Source: Corynebacterium tuberculostearicum (GTDB lineage Bacteria; Actinomycetota; Actinomycetes; Mycobacteriales; Mycobacteriaceae). From it: a DNA stretch of 64,000 nt. The translations under genes and the position numbers were made by a program. The DNA lies in NCBI RefSeq assembly GCF_030506365.1, contig NZ_CP073092.1, positions 558,001-622,000 on the forward strand. Direction: 5' to 3'. The notes under the pieces were generated by a model. The model was not told the DNA's origin. It did not search any database and saw only the letters and a list, made by a program, of their open reading frames with translations. Position 1 is the first letter of the stretch. The number at the start of each line of letters is the position of its first letter. This document shows, one piece after another, positions 9,017-16,805 of the stretch.

Positions 9017-10000
9017 ATGAGCACCTTCCCAGCCCGCCGCCCACGCCGCCTGCGCACCACCCCGCAGATGCGCAACCTCGTGGCCGAAACCGAGGTCCGC
9101 CCCTCGGACCTGATTCTGCCCATGTTCATCGTGGACGGACTCGACGCCCCGCGCGAGATTCCCTCCATGCCGGGCGTCTACCAGCACACCTTCGATTCCC
9201 TGCGCCGCGCGGCCGAGGAGGCGTTGGAGGCCGGCGTGCCGTGCATCGACCTTTTCGGTGTGCCGCTCGATGAGGACAAGGATGACACCGGCTCCGTCGC
9301 CTGGGACCCGCAAGGCATTTTGAACCGCGGTATTTCCTGCCTGCACGAGGAATTCGGCGATGACCTCATCGTTATGGCCGATACCTGCCTCGACGAGTTC
9401 ACCTCCCACGGCCACTGCGGCGTGCTGGATGACAAGGGCCGCGTGCTTAACGACGAATCCGTCAAGCTCTACCAAGACATGGCCCGCTCCCAAGCCCGCG
9501 CCGGCGCCCAAATCGTCTCCCCGTCGGGCATGATGGACGGCCAGGTCGGCGCCATCCGCGCCGATCTCGACGAGGCGGGCCACGAGGACGTAGCCATCAT
9601 GGCCTATTCCGCCAAGTACGCCTCCGCCTTCTTCGGCCCGTTCCGCGATGCCGTCGGCTCCTCCCTGGAAGGCGATCGCCGCACCTACCAGCAGGATCCG
9701 CGCAACTTCCGCGAATCCCTGCTCGAGGCCGAGCTCGACATCGAAGAGGGCGCGGACTTCGTTATGGTCAAGCCCGGCCTGCCCTACCTGGACGTGCTCT
9801 CGGCCGTGGCGGAGACTTCTCCCGTGCCGGTCGCGGTCTACCAGGTCTCCGGCGAGTACGCGATGGTCAAGGCCGCGGCCGCCAACGGGTGGATCGACGG
9901 CGAAGCCATCATGCTCGAGTCTCTGACCGCGTTTAAGCGCGCCGGCGCCGGCCAGATTCTGACCTACTTCGCTACCGAAGCCGCCCGCCTGCTCAAGTAA
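9017..10000 (+). CDS. hemB: Delta-aminolevulinic acid dehydratase (porphobilinogen synthase)
   Basis: HemB condenses two 5-aminolevulinates into porphobilinogen. The two active-site lysines are visible at K200 (YSAKYASAFFGPFR) and K252 (VMVKPGLPYLD). The motif DTCLDEFTSHGHCG holds the metal-ligand cysteines. The length of 327 residues is normal. A TAAGGAG ribosome site precedes the ATG. The gene continues the hemA-C-D-B block, and two membrane-protein genes separate it from hemE. Confidence 0.96.
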   Translation: MSTFPARRPRRLRTTPQMRNLVAETEVRPSDLILPMFIVDGLDAPREIPSMPGVYQHTFDSLRRAAEEALEAGVPCIDLFGVPLDEDKDDTGSVAWDPQGILNRGISCLHEEFGDDLIVMADTCLDEFTSHGHCGVLDDKGRVLNDESVKLYQDMARSQARAGAQIVSPSGMMDGQVGAIRADLDEAGHEDVAIMAYSAKYASAFFGPFRDAVGSSLEGDRRTYQQDPRNFRESLLEAELDIEEGADFVMVKPGLPYLDVLSAVAETSPVPVAVYQVSGEYAMVKAAAANGWIDGEAIMLESLTAFKRAGAGQILTYFATEAARLLK

Positions 10001-10009
10001 AGGACCCCT

Positions 10010-10762
10010 GTGACTGCTACGCCCCCGTCGCCCGCCCCTGCCCCTCGCACGCAACGCCCGCCGCGGAAGCAGCAGCGGCCGGAGTCCGTGACGTACATGC
10101 TGTGGCTGTGGCTGGGCGCGCTGTGCGGCGAGGCCGTGCACCAGGTGCTCAACGTGGTGCTCACGCTGCTCAACCACGACGTGCTTATGTCGCAGGCTAA
10201 GGAGATGGCGAAGTCCGCACCGGCCGGCGTGGATGAAGCCCAGCTTTCCGACGCCTTCCTCCGCACTGCCGCCTACGGCTCCGTCGCCCTTTCGGCGGCC
10301 ATTTCGCTTGCGATTATTGTGCTGCTGGCCTTCCTGTTGCGGTCCCTTGCAAACCGCAGCAAGCGGGCCGGCACCTCGCGCCGCGTGTGGTTCGCTTTTT
10401 CGCTCTACTTCGGATTCCGCATCCTGCTGACCTTCATGGTCACCCCGGCCGGCGCGGACGTGCCCGATTGGCTCTTTGCCGCCGATGGCATGGTGCAGAT
10501 CCTTGTCGGCGTCGCGGCGGTCCTCGGCCTGATTTTCTCCGTGCGGGCCGAGACCTTGGACTACACCGGCGAACTCGAGCAGATGCGCGAGCTGGAAAAG
10601 GAACTCGAGCAAGCGCAGCGCGAGAAGAATCGCGCCGAAGAAGAGCGCAAGCGCTCCAAGGGCGACCAGCGCGGCAAGCATGACGGCGGCAAGCGCGAAC
10701 GCCCCGACCGCACCAACCGTGCCGACCGCGCCGACCGTGCCGACAGGGAGGACAAGCGATGA
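10010..10762 (+). CDS. Membrane protein with Arg/Asp repeat tail, unknown function
   Basis: This 250-residue protein has hydrophobic segments around residues 30-52, 88-112, 126-145 and 153-172. A charged coiled-coil-like region follows (EQMRELEKELEQAQREKNR). The C-terminal 45 residues are extremely hydrophilic and include R-A-D triplet repeats from a 9-bp DNA repeat at about 10716-10745. It starts with GTG after AAAGGACC. Its position between hemB and hemE is conserved in corynebacteria, suggesting an envelope role in the same transcript, but I recognise no function. Its stop overlaps the next start by 4 nt. Confidence 0.75.
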   Translation: MTATPPSPAPAPRTQRPPRKQQRPESVTYMLWLWLGALCGEAVHQVLNVVLTLLNHDVLMSQAKEMAKSAPAGVDEAQLSDAFLRTAAYGSVALSAAISLAIIVLLAFLLRSLANRSKRAGTSRRVWFAFSLYFGFRILLTFMVTPAGADVPDWLFAADGMVQILVGVAAVLGLIFSVRAETLDYTGELEQMRELEKELEQAQREKNRAEEERKRSKGDQRGKHDGGKRERPDRTNRADRADRADREDKR

Positions 10763-11250
10763 ATGACACCGAGCGGCCCGGACCCCGCGACTATAACCGC
10801 GCGGCCCGAAACACCTCCGCCAAGGAGAGCCTCGACGCGTGGCCGCGGCCGCTGCGCTGGGCCTATTGGGTGCTCGTCGTCAGCGCCGTGATCATGCTGG
10901 TCAGCGGCATGGGGGGCATCTTCGGCTCGGGCGGGCCACAGGTGGAGCCGCAGAATGCGCAGGTCGCGGAGTACCTCCATTCCAATCGCCTGTTTGTCGC
11001 GGTGACCAATGCCGTCGGCGCCATCCTGCTTGCGCTCTTCGCGGCGCAGCTGGCCGGCGGGTCCAAGTGGGCGCGCCGCATCATCACCGCGGTCATCGCG
11101 TTCGCGCTGTTTACCAATATCGCCGCCCTCGCGCTCGGCATCGGCGGGCTCGGGCTGTTGATTATCCCCATCACCTTGATCGTCGCCCTCGCACTGCTTT
11201 TCCAGCCGCAGTCCAACCGCTTCATCAAGGACCGCAGCTTGCGTGGCTAA
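10759..11250 (+). CDS. Small membrane protein, unknown function
   Basis: This 163-residue protein has an N-terminal charged segment (NDTERPGPRDYNRAARN) followed by about four hydrophobic helices (near 35-55, 70-90, 97-115 and 118-140). The ATG overlaps the stop of the preceding membrane-protein gene (ATGA), so the two are translationally coupled and may form one membrane complex. No known domain is visible. It ends 37 nt before the hemE start. Confidence 0.75.
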   Translation: MNDTERPGPRDYNRAARNTSAKESLDAWPRPLRWAYWVLVVSAVIMLVSGMGGIFGSGGPQVEPQNAQVAEYLHSNRLFVAVTNAVGAILLALFAAQLAGGSKWARRIITAVIAFALFTNIAALALGIGGLGLLIIPITLIVALALLFQPQSNRFIKDRSLRG

Positions 11251-11258
11251 TTAGCCCT

Positions 11259-11281
11259 CACTCCAACTTTTGATTCATAAT
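11259..11281 (+). promoter_or_regulatory. hemE promoter with motif shared with hemL
   Basis: CACTCCAACTTTTG (11259-11272) is followed by CATAAT (11276-11281), a fair -10 hexamer 6 nt before the hemE ATG. The identical 14-mer occurs upstream of hemL at 16762-16775. It could be a regulator site for heme-controlled expression. The spacing to the -10 differs between the two genes. Confidence 0.45.
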
Positions 11282-11287
11282 TGGGGC

Positions 11288-12322
11288 ATGTCTCGACTCA
11301 ATCGTGCCCCGCTTATCGACGCCGCCCTCGGCCGCACCCCCTCCCGACCCCCAGTCTGGTTCATGCGCCAGGCCGGCCGCTCGTTGCCGGAGTACCGCGC
11401 CGCCCGCGAGGGGATTAGCATGCTCGATTCTTGCTTCATGCCGGAACTGCTGGCAGAAATCACCCTGCAGCCGGTGCGCCGCCACGACGTCGATGCCGCC
11501 ATCTTGTTCTCCGATATCGTCGTCCCGCTCAAGGCCGCGGGCGTCAAGGTCGATATCGTGCCGGGGCGCGGGCCGGTGATGGAGCAGGCGGTGCGCAGTA
11601 GGGAGGACGTCGGCAAGCTGCCGCTGCTAGAAGCCGACGTCCCCGAGGTCACCGAGGGCATCGCCCGCATCCTGGCCGAGCTCACCGAAACCCAAGCGCT
11701 CATCGGCTTTGTGGGCGCGCCGTTCACACTGGCTAGCTACCTCATTGAGGGCGGGCCATCCAAGAACCACGAGCGCACTAAGGCCCTCATGCACGCAGAG
11801 CCGGAGACCTGGCACCTGCTCATGCGCCGCTTGGTGCCGACCATCACCCGCTTCCTGCAGGTGCAGGTCGACGCCGGCATTGACGCCATGCAGCTCTTTG
11901 ATTCCTGGGCCGGCTACCTCAACGAGCGCGACTACCGCGAATTCGTGTTGCCGTACTCCCGGGAAATCCTGGCCGGCGTGGATATCCCGCGCATCCACTT
12001 CGGCGTCGGCACCGGCGAGCTATTGCCGGCCATGTCGGAGGCGGGGTCGGAAGTTATGGGCGTCGATTATCGCGTGCCCATGGACGCCGCGGCCGAGCGC
12101 GTAAGCGCCCGCGTGTTGCAGGGCAACCTCGACCCGGCCATGCTTTTTGCCGGCGACGACGCCGTGCGCCAGGCCGTGCGCACCATCCGCGGCGAGGTCG
12201 ATCGGGCCCGCGAGCGCGGCGATATCGACGGCCATATCTGGAACCTTGGCCACGGGGTCTTGCCAACTACAGACGCGGAGGCCATCACCCGCGCCGTATC
12301 CATCATCCACGAGGAGGGCTAA
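11288..12322 (+). CDS. hemE: Uroporphyrinogen decarboxylase
   Basis: HemE removes four carboxyl groups from uroporphyrinogen III to give coproporphyrinogen III. The signature WFMRQAGRSLPEYR is near residue 25, and FVGAPFTLASYL and LFDSWAGYL follow. The length is 344 residues. The frame extends to 11270, but ATG 11288 gives the family start and lies 6 nt after CATAAT with no ribosome site, so the message is probably leaderless. The downstream hemY gene starts immediately after the stop. Confidence 0.95.
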   Translation: MSRLNRAPLIDAALGRTPSRPPVWFMRQAGRSLPEYRAAREGISMLDSCFMPELLAEITLQPVRRHDVDAAILFSDIVVPLKAAGVKVDIVPGRGPVMEQAVRSREDVGKLPLLEADVPEVTEGIARILAELTETQALIGFVGAPFTLASYLIEGGPSKNHERTKALMHAEPETWHLLMRRLVPTITRFLQVQVDAGIDAMQLFDSWAGYLNERDYREFVLPYSREILAGVDIPRIHFGVGTGELLPAMSEAGSEVMGVDYRVPMDAAAERVSARVLQGNLDPAMLFAGDDAVRQAVRTIRGEVDRARERGDIDGHIWNLGHGVLPTTDAEAITRAVSIIHEEG

Positions 12323-13702
12323 ATGCGTATTGCGATTATTGGTGCCGGCCTGGCGGGCTTGACGGCCGCTTACGAGCTGCGCGACCACGACGTTGAGGTT
12401 TTCGAGGCCGCCGGCCGTATCGGAGGCAAGCTGTACTCCGTGCCGTTTAATGACGGCCCCACCGACATGGGCGCCGAGGCCTTCCTGGCCCGCCGCCACG
12501 ACGCCGTGGAATTCATCGAATCCCTCGGCCTGGGCGATAGCCTGGTGGAGCCCTCCGGCCTGCACTCGCTGGTGTACTCCGGCGAGCTTAAGCCGCTGCC
12601 GCGCGGCGGGATGATGGGCATTCCTTCGCACTCGGAGCCGGTCGCACACCTGGTCTCGGCTGAGACCGCCCGCCGCATCGATAACGAGGAGCCCTTCGAG
12701 TGGACGGCAGGCAGCGACGTCTCCGTCGGCCGCTTGGTGCGCCAGCAGTTTGGCGACGACCTCGTCGACCACGTTATCTCCGCCCTCCTCGGCGGCGTGT
12801 ACTCCTGCTCGGCCGATGACCTGGGTGTGCGCGCGACCATCCCAGCGCTGGCCGAGACGCTCGACGCGCTCTCCGCGCGCGGCCCGGTCACCCTCTCGGC
12901 CGCGGTCCGCTCGCTGGAAGAAGCCCGCGCGGCCAAGCCGAGCAGCGGCGGACCCGTCTTTCAGACCTTCCGCGGCGGCTACGCAGAGCTCTACGAGGCG
13001 CTGGCCGATAAATCCCGCGCCAAGATCTACCTCGATACCTTCATCTCCGGCATCATTCGCGAGGGCGAGCAATTCCGCTTGGCCGGCGCACCCGGCGATA
13101 CTGTCCCCTTCGACCGCGTGCTGGTGGCCACCCCGGCCCCGACTGCAGCGCGCCTGTTGCCCAAGGTGTCCCCGGGGGCGGCGGAGCGGTTGAAGAGCGT
13201 GAAGCTGGCGGCGTCGGCAGTCGTGGGCCTGAAGTTCGAGTCTGATACGGACCCGGCCGGCAACGCATTGCCGCAGAACTCTGGCATCCTCGTGGCTACG
13301 GACCAAGACGACGTGCACGCCAAGGCCTTCACGCTGTCCTCGCGCAAGTGGCCGCACCTGGCCGAGCGCGGTGGTGCCTTGGTGCGCGCCTCCTTCGGCC
13401 GCTTTGGCGACGACGCCATCGTCCGCGCCGAGGAGGACGACCTCGTCGACTACGCCCTCGATGACCTCCAGCGCCTTACCGGCTTCGACGGCCGCGCCGC
13501 GGGCGTTGCCGAGATTTTCACCCAGCGCTGGTTCGGCGGCCTGCCGCGCTTTGATGCCGGCCACCTGGAAACCGTGGCCGGCGCGCGCGGCGCCCTCGCG
13601 GCGACGCCGGGCATCGATGCCACCGGCGCTTGGGCCGGCGGGGTTGGCGTACCCAATGTCATCGCGGATGCCCGCGCTGCCGCGGCCCGCATCGCTCGCT
13701 AG
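12323..13702 (+). CDS. hemY: Coproporphyrinogen III / protoporphyrinogen oxidase (HemY/CgoX type)
   Basis: This 459-residue FAD enzyme has the dinucleotide motif IGAGLAGLTAAYEL at the N-terminus, then EAAGRIGGK, and a C-terminal FAD segment (GIDATGAWAGGVGVPNVI). In actinobacteria this family oxidises coproporphyrinogen III to coproporphyrin III in the coproporphyrin-dependent route rather than protoporphyrinogen; that assignment rests on established family knowledge. The ATG follows the hemE stop directly with GAGGAGG in the last hemE codons, so translation is coupled. Confidence 0.92.
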   Translation: MRIAIIGAGLAGLTAAYELRDHDVEVFEAAGRIGGKLYSVPFNDGPTDMGAEAFLARRHDAVEFIESLGLGDSLVEPSGLHSLVYSGELKPLPRGGMMGIPSHSEPVAHLVSAETARRIDNEEPFEWTAGSDVSVGRLVRQQFGDDLVDHVISALLGGVYSCSADDLGVRATIPALAETLDALSARGPVTLSAAVRSLEEARAAKPSSGGPVFQTFRGGYAELYEALADKSRAKIYLDTFISGIIREGEQFRLAGAPGDTVPFDRVLVATPAPTAARLLPKVSPGAAERLKSVKLAASAVVGLKFESDTDPAGNALPQNSGILVATDQDDVHAKAFTLSSRKWPHLAERGGALVRASFGRFGDDAIVRAEEDDLVDYALDDLQRLTGFDGRAAGVAEIFTQRWFGGLPRFDAGHLETVAGARGALAATPGIDATGAWAGGVGVPNVIADARAAAARIAR

Positions 13703-13772
13703 CTGCGGGGCTCGCTAGCTGCGGGCATGCCAATGCGGCAGCAGGGCATCCTGCTGCCTGGCGGGTGCGGAG

Positions 13773-14804
13773 TTACTGGGGCGAAGATGGCGCGGTGTCA
13801 GCCCAGGGCGGCTGCCACACCACGCGGCCTCGGCGCCGAACGAGGCGCCCACGCACCGGTGGGGCATTCGGGTCATCGTCGTTGACGCCGTTGTGGTACG
13901 GGCAACAGGTCGCGAGGTTTGCCATATTGGTATCGCCGCCGTGCTGCCAGGCTTGCAAGTGGTGCACCTGGCATTTATCCGCCGGATAGTTGCATTCGGC
14001 CCACGGGCATACCGGATTTTCCGCGGCGGCCAAGAGACGCTGCTTCTCGTTGGCCATGCGTTCCGTGCGGTAGAGGTTGACCGCGCCCTCAAAGGGGTGG
14101 ACGAGGGTGATAAGCCCGCGCTCTGCCAGCGTGCGCGAGACGAGTTCCGCGCCGGTGAGGCGGGCGCCGTTGGTGAGCTGGATGGTGATTTCCTCGCCGT
14201 CGCCATCGATGATGCGGTCAAGCTCGTCGAGCGTGATGATCGCGTTGGTCGTAATGGTCGGGCGGGCCGTCGGGGAGGCGCCGGAAGGGGAGAAGAGCTC
14301 CGCAACGGAATCGAGAGGCGCGTCCTCGTCCAGGCTGGATTCCAAGTCCGCGATGAGTGAGGAAGGCCCGGTAATCGCGAGGGTCCACGGCGCGTCCTTA
14401 CGGCGGCGGATGCGCACGCCGGGGCGCGGCGGGGCCGGGGGATTGAGCTCGCGCAGCTTCTTGCGCGCTAGCTTTTCCATTTCATCGGTATCGGCGGCGG
14501 TGCGGCACAGCTCCACGCGCAGGCGCCAGGCATCGCGCTTGGTCTTAGCGCGGGAAGCGTAGCGCTCGATAACCTCCAGCGTGGGCAGCGGGTGAGCGCG
14601 GTCGCGGGCGGCGGTAACCGCCTGGCGTTGCTGGCGGGTGAAGGAGGTGGGGGCAAAGAGGGCGTCGGCAAGCGTGAGCAAAGTGCGGGCCGTCTTATTG
14701 GGCGCCCCTGCGGCGCATAGCTGTTCTTCAGACATGCCGGTGCACCCGGCAACGATGTCGATGCCGGGCGCCAGGGCCGCAAGATAAGTCTGAAGAGCTG
14801 TCAT
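13773..14804 (-). CDS. DUF222 / HNH endonuclease domain protein
   Basis: This 343-residue protein has the architecture of the actinobacterial DUF222-HNH family: a helical N-terminal domain (about 1-230) and a C-terminal HNH nuclease domain. The zinc/HNH motif shows as CPWAEC, then CQVHHLQAWQHGG and CPYHN. These genes are abundant and often multicopy in actinobacteria, and their role (mobile nuclease, defence or repair) is unsettled. It interrupts the hem block between hemY and hemL. Its upstream region holds two consensus DnaA boxes in a 15-bp direct repeat. Confidence 0.85.
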   Translation of the reverse strand: MTALQTYLAALAPGIDIVAGCTGMSEEQLCAAGAPNKTARTLLTLADALFAPTSFTRQQRQAVTAARDRAHPLPTLEVIERYASRAKTKRDAWRLRVELCRTAADTDEMEKLARKKLRELNPPAPPRPGVRIRRRKDAPWTLAITGPSSLIADLESSLDEDAPLDSVAELFSPSGASPTARPTITTNAIITLDELDRIIDGDGEEITIQLTNGARLTGAELVSRTLAERGLITLVHPFEGAVNLYRTERMANEKQRLLAAAENPVCPWAECNYPADKCQVHHLQAWQHGGDTNMANLATCCPYHNGVNDDDPNAPPVRGRLVRRRGRVVWQPPWADTAPSSPQ

Positions 14805-14856
14805 GCCCCGCAGCCTAAGCCACGGCGCGCAACCCGCGCGAGGGCGAGCGCGCGAA

Positions 14857-14923
14857 CCTGTGGATAACTAGGGCCCACAGGGCGAATTTCGGCCCGCACG
14901 CCCGGCGGGCCTGTGGATAACTA
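14857..14923. repeat. Direct repeat of a DnaA-box-containing 15-mer
   Basis: CCTGTGGATAACTAG occurs at 14857-14871 and again at 14910-14924, 53 bp apart. Each copy contains TGTGGATAA, the complement of the consensus DnaA box TTATCCACA (14859-14867 and 14912-14920). The second copy runs into the stop codon of the flanking dehydrogenase gene. Candidate functions are DnaA titration or regulation of the HNH gene. Confidence 0.6.
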
Positions 14924-15769
14924 GCCCTTATTGCGGAAGACGAAGATGGAGGAGAAGTCCTGATCCCCGTGGCCCATGGCCTGCATTTCCTCGAAGCGGC
15001 CGATGGCGGCGGTCAGGGCGGGCAGCGGCTTGGTAGAGGTCATCTCCATGAGTTTGGCGTCCTTGGCCAGGGCGTCGACGGTGAAATCGCCCGGGTCGGT
15101 ATTGCGCTCGCCGGTGATAAACGGCGCCTTCATATTGGCGATGAAGGACAGGCCGGTGATATCGAGCATCTGCAGCACGACCTCGGAGTCCAGGCCCTCG
15201 GACTCGCCGAGTTGCAGGGCTTCGAGCAGGCCCTCGGCGGTGACGGCGAGCGCGAGGTTCGCCAGCAGCTTTCCGATGGCCGCCGTGGCCGCCGCCTCCA
15301 CTCCGATGAGCTTGTCTTCGCCCGCCCAGGACTCGGCGAGGGACATGGCTTGCTCGCGGCGGGCGTCGTCAGGCGTGCCCACATAGACGCCGAGCTTGCC
15401 CTCGCGGGCCGGGCCGAGCGTGCCGACGACCGGGGCGTGGACGTAGGTTTCCACGGCGGCGGCGAATTCGCGGGCATCGTTGGGCGAGACGGTGGTGGTG
15501 TCGATCCAGGTCACGCCGGCGGGGATGAGCTGCGGCTCGACGACGACCTCGCGGACATCGTCAGGCCCGAAGAGAGAGGTAATAATGACCTCGGCGTTCG
15601 CCACGGCCTCGGTGGGCGAGGCGGCAAGCTCGGCGCCTTCCTCCACCAGCGGCTGGGCGCGCTCGGCGGTGCGGTTCCAGACGGTCAACTCGATGCCGTC
15701 TTGCTCGTTGAGCAGGCGGCGGGCTAGTTCGGTTCCCATGCGGCCAGTTCCAAGAAATGCAATCTTCAT
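14921..15769 (-). CDS. NAD(P)-dependent beta-hydroxyacid dehydrogenase family protein
   Basis: This 282-residue protein belongs to the 3-hydroxyisobutyrate / 6-phosphogluconate-dehydrogenase-like family. The N-terminal Rossmann motif FLGTGRMGTELARRL is clear. The substrate motif is partly changed: the usual G-G-x-x-G reads as GTLGPAREGKLGVYVGT. The catalytic-lysine helix is seen as IGKLLANL. These enzymes oxidise beta-hydroxy acids or reduce imines or semialdehydes; the substrate cannot be read from the sequence. It is divergent from the guanidine riboswitch-sugE unit. Confidence 0.8.
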   Translation of the reverse strand: MKIAFLGTGRMGTELARRLLNEQDGIELTVWNRTAERAQPLVEEGAELAASPTEAVANAEVIITSLFGPDDVREVVVEPQLIPAGVTWIDTTTVSPNDAREFAAAVETYVHAPVVGTLGPAREGKLGVYVGTPDDARREQAMSLAESWAGEDKLIGVEAAATAAIGKLLANLALAVTAEGLLEALQLGESEGLDSEVVLQMLDITGLSFIANMKAPFITGERNTDPGDFTVDALAKDAKLMEMTSTKPLPALTAAIGRFEEMQAMGHGDQDFSSIFVFRNKG

Positions 15770-15822
15770 GGTTTCCTAGTGTGCCATCATTGGGTGCAGG
15801 TTCGCCGCGGCTTGCGCGAGCC

Positions 15823-15863
15823 CCGGACGAGGGAGCCGTACCCGGCAACGCGACAAGACGGCC
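15823..15863 (+). ncRNA. Guanidine-III riboswitch (mini-ykkC class III)
   Basis: The segment reads CCGGACGAGG-GAGCCGTACCCGG-caacgc-GACAAGACGGC, very close to the class III guanidine aptamer consensus. CCGG (15823-15826) pairs with CCGG (15842-15845), and GCCGT (15835-15839) can form the pseudoknot with ACGGC (15858-15862). The conserved ACGAGG and GACAAGACGG blocks are intact. The AGGAAG ribosome site of the downstream exporter starts right after the aptamer, so guanidinium probably controls translation initiation by stabilising the pseudoknot. Confidence 0.9.
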
Positions 15864-15874
15864 AGGAAGCAGTT

Positions 15875-16189
15875 ATGGCGTGGTTCATCTTGATTTTCTC
15901 CGGCGCATTCGAAGCCGTGTGGGCGGCGGCGCTGGATAAGTCCGCAGGTTTTACGCGCCTGTGGCCCTCGCTCATTTTCCTCGTGGCCTGCGCAATTTCC
16001 ATGGGCGGGCTGGCGTGGGCGATGCGCAGCATCCCGGTGGGCACGGCCTATGCGGTGTGGGCGGGCGTTGGCGCATCGGTGGCGGTTATTTATTCCTTCG
16101 CGGCCGGACACGAGGCCGCCACGGTGTGGAAGGTGTTTTTCCTCGCCATGATCATCGGCGGCATCGTGGGGCTGAAAGCGGTGAGTTAG
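15875..16189 (+). CDS. sugE: SMR-family guanidinium exporter (SugE/Gdx type)
   Basis: This 104-residue protein has four transmembrane helices. The small multidrug resistance signature shows the essential Glu in FEAVWAAALDK (E13) and the later motif PVGTAYAVWAGVGA. The Gdx subgroup exports guanidinium in exchange for protons, and the guanidine-III riboswitch directly upstream supports that role over general drug export. The open frame extends to 15779 but ATG 15875 follows AGGAAG and gives the family start. The stop overlaps the end of the convergent lipoprotein gene by 4 nt. Confidence 0.93.
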   Translation: MAWFILIFSGAFEAVWAAALDKSAGFTRLWPSLIFLVACAISMGGLAWAMRSIPVGTAYAVWAGVGASVAVIYSFAAGHEAATVWKVFFLAMIIGGIVGLKAVS

Positions 16190-16698
16190 AGGCCCGGAAT
16201 CCGCGGCGCGGGTGGCAGCGGCGGCGCAGGTGGTGGGGCGGGCGCGGGCATAGCGGGCACCGCCGGCACATCAGGCACGGCGTCCTCGATGCGCCCGCGA
16301 ACCTCGTGCGGCGGGATATTCAGGTTCGGCAGGCCACTTTTATCCCGCGCAGGTGGGCGTGGGGCCGGCGCCGCAGGTTGCGGGCGGGGCGCCGGTGCAG
16401 GCCCGGGTGCGGGACGCTGCCTGGGTGCGGGAGCCGGGCCAGGGTGCGAACCAGGCGCAGACTCAGGCGCCGGCGCCGCGTCCGACGGCGAAGACGGCTC
16501 GGTCGGCGGCGAGGGAACCGGGGCGTCCTCCCGAGGCAGGTCGCGCGGGGCGAGCGGGCGGGGAGGGGGCTGCCAGGAGGGGGCGTCGGCAAGCGGGGTG
16601 GCACCCACTGAGGTAGGCAGCGGCCGCTCGGGCTCGGGCTGGGTGCAGCCGGCTAGGCAGAAAGCGGCCAGGATGGCGAAAATGAGAGTGCGCTGCAT
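16186..16698 (-). CDS. Proline-rich lipoprotein, unknown function
   Basis: The 170-residue product starts with a lipoprotein signal peptide (MQRTLIFAILAAFCLAGC, with Cys18 as the lipidated residue) and then consists mainly of Pro/Ala-rich sequence. P-A-P and P-R-P units run from about 60 to 130, a less repetitive stretch (GLPNLNIPPHEVRGRIEDAV) follows, and the C-terminus is Pro-rich. It probably spans the cell wall as an extended tether. The frame reaches 16764, but ATG 16698 has a GGGGGGA ribosome site and yields a proper signal peptide. A copy of the GCTTGCCGACGCCCCC element is built into its coding sequence at 16579-16594. Confidence 0.7.
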   Translation of the reverse strand: MQRTLIFAILAAFCLAGCTQPEPERPLPTSVGATPLADAPSWQPPPRPLAPRDLPREDAPVPSPPTEPSSPSDAAPAPESAPGSHPGPAPAPRQRPAPGPAPAPRPQPAAPAPRPPARDKSGLPNLNIPPHEVRGRIEDAVPDVPAVPAMPAPAPPPAPPLPPAPRIPGL

Positions 16699-16761
16699 TG
16701 AAAATCCCCCCGAATTGAAAAGTGCAACGCCCCGAAGTTTAGCGGCTGACTGTGAATCGCG

Positions 16762-16798
16762 CACTCCAACTTTTGTATAGCGCGCGAATCGCTAGAAT
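16762..16798 (+). promoter_or_regulatory. hemL promoter with CACTCCAACTTTTG motif
   Basis: CACTCCAACTTTTG (16762-16775) repeats the 14-mer found at the hemE promoter. TAGAAT (16793-16798) is a good -10 hexamer 7 nt before ATG 16806, implying a leaderless transcript. Confidence 0.5.
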
Positions 16799-16805
16799 GT
16801 CAGAC

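Noticed and set aside
8969..10681. 570-residue minus-strand frame opposite hemB
   Set aside because: The Gly/Leu/Arg/His-rich product without motifs is typical of an antisense frame of a GC-rich gene.
12020..13564. 514-residue minus-strand frame opposite hemE/hemY
   Set aside because: No domain is recognisable and it overlaps two well-supported enzymes; it is a codon-bias shadow.
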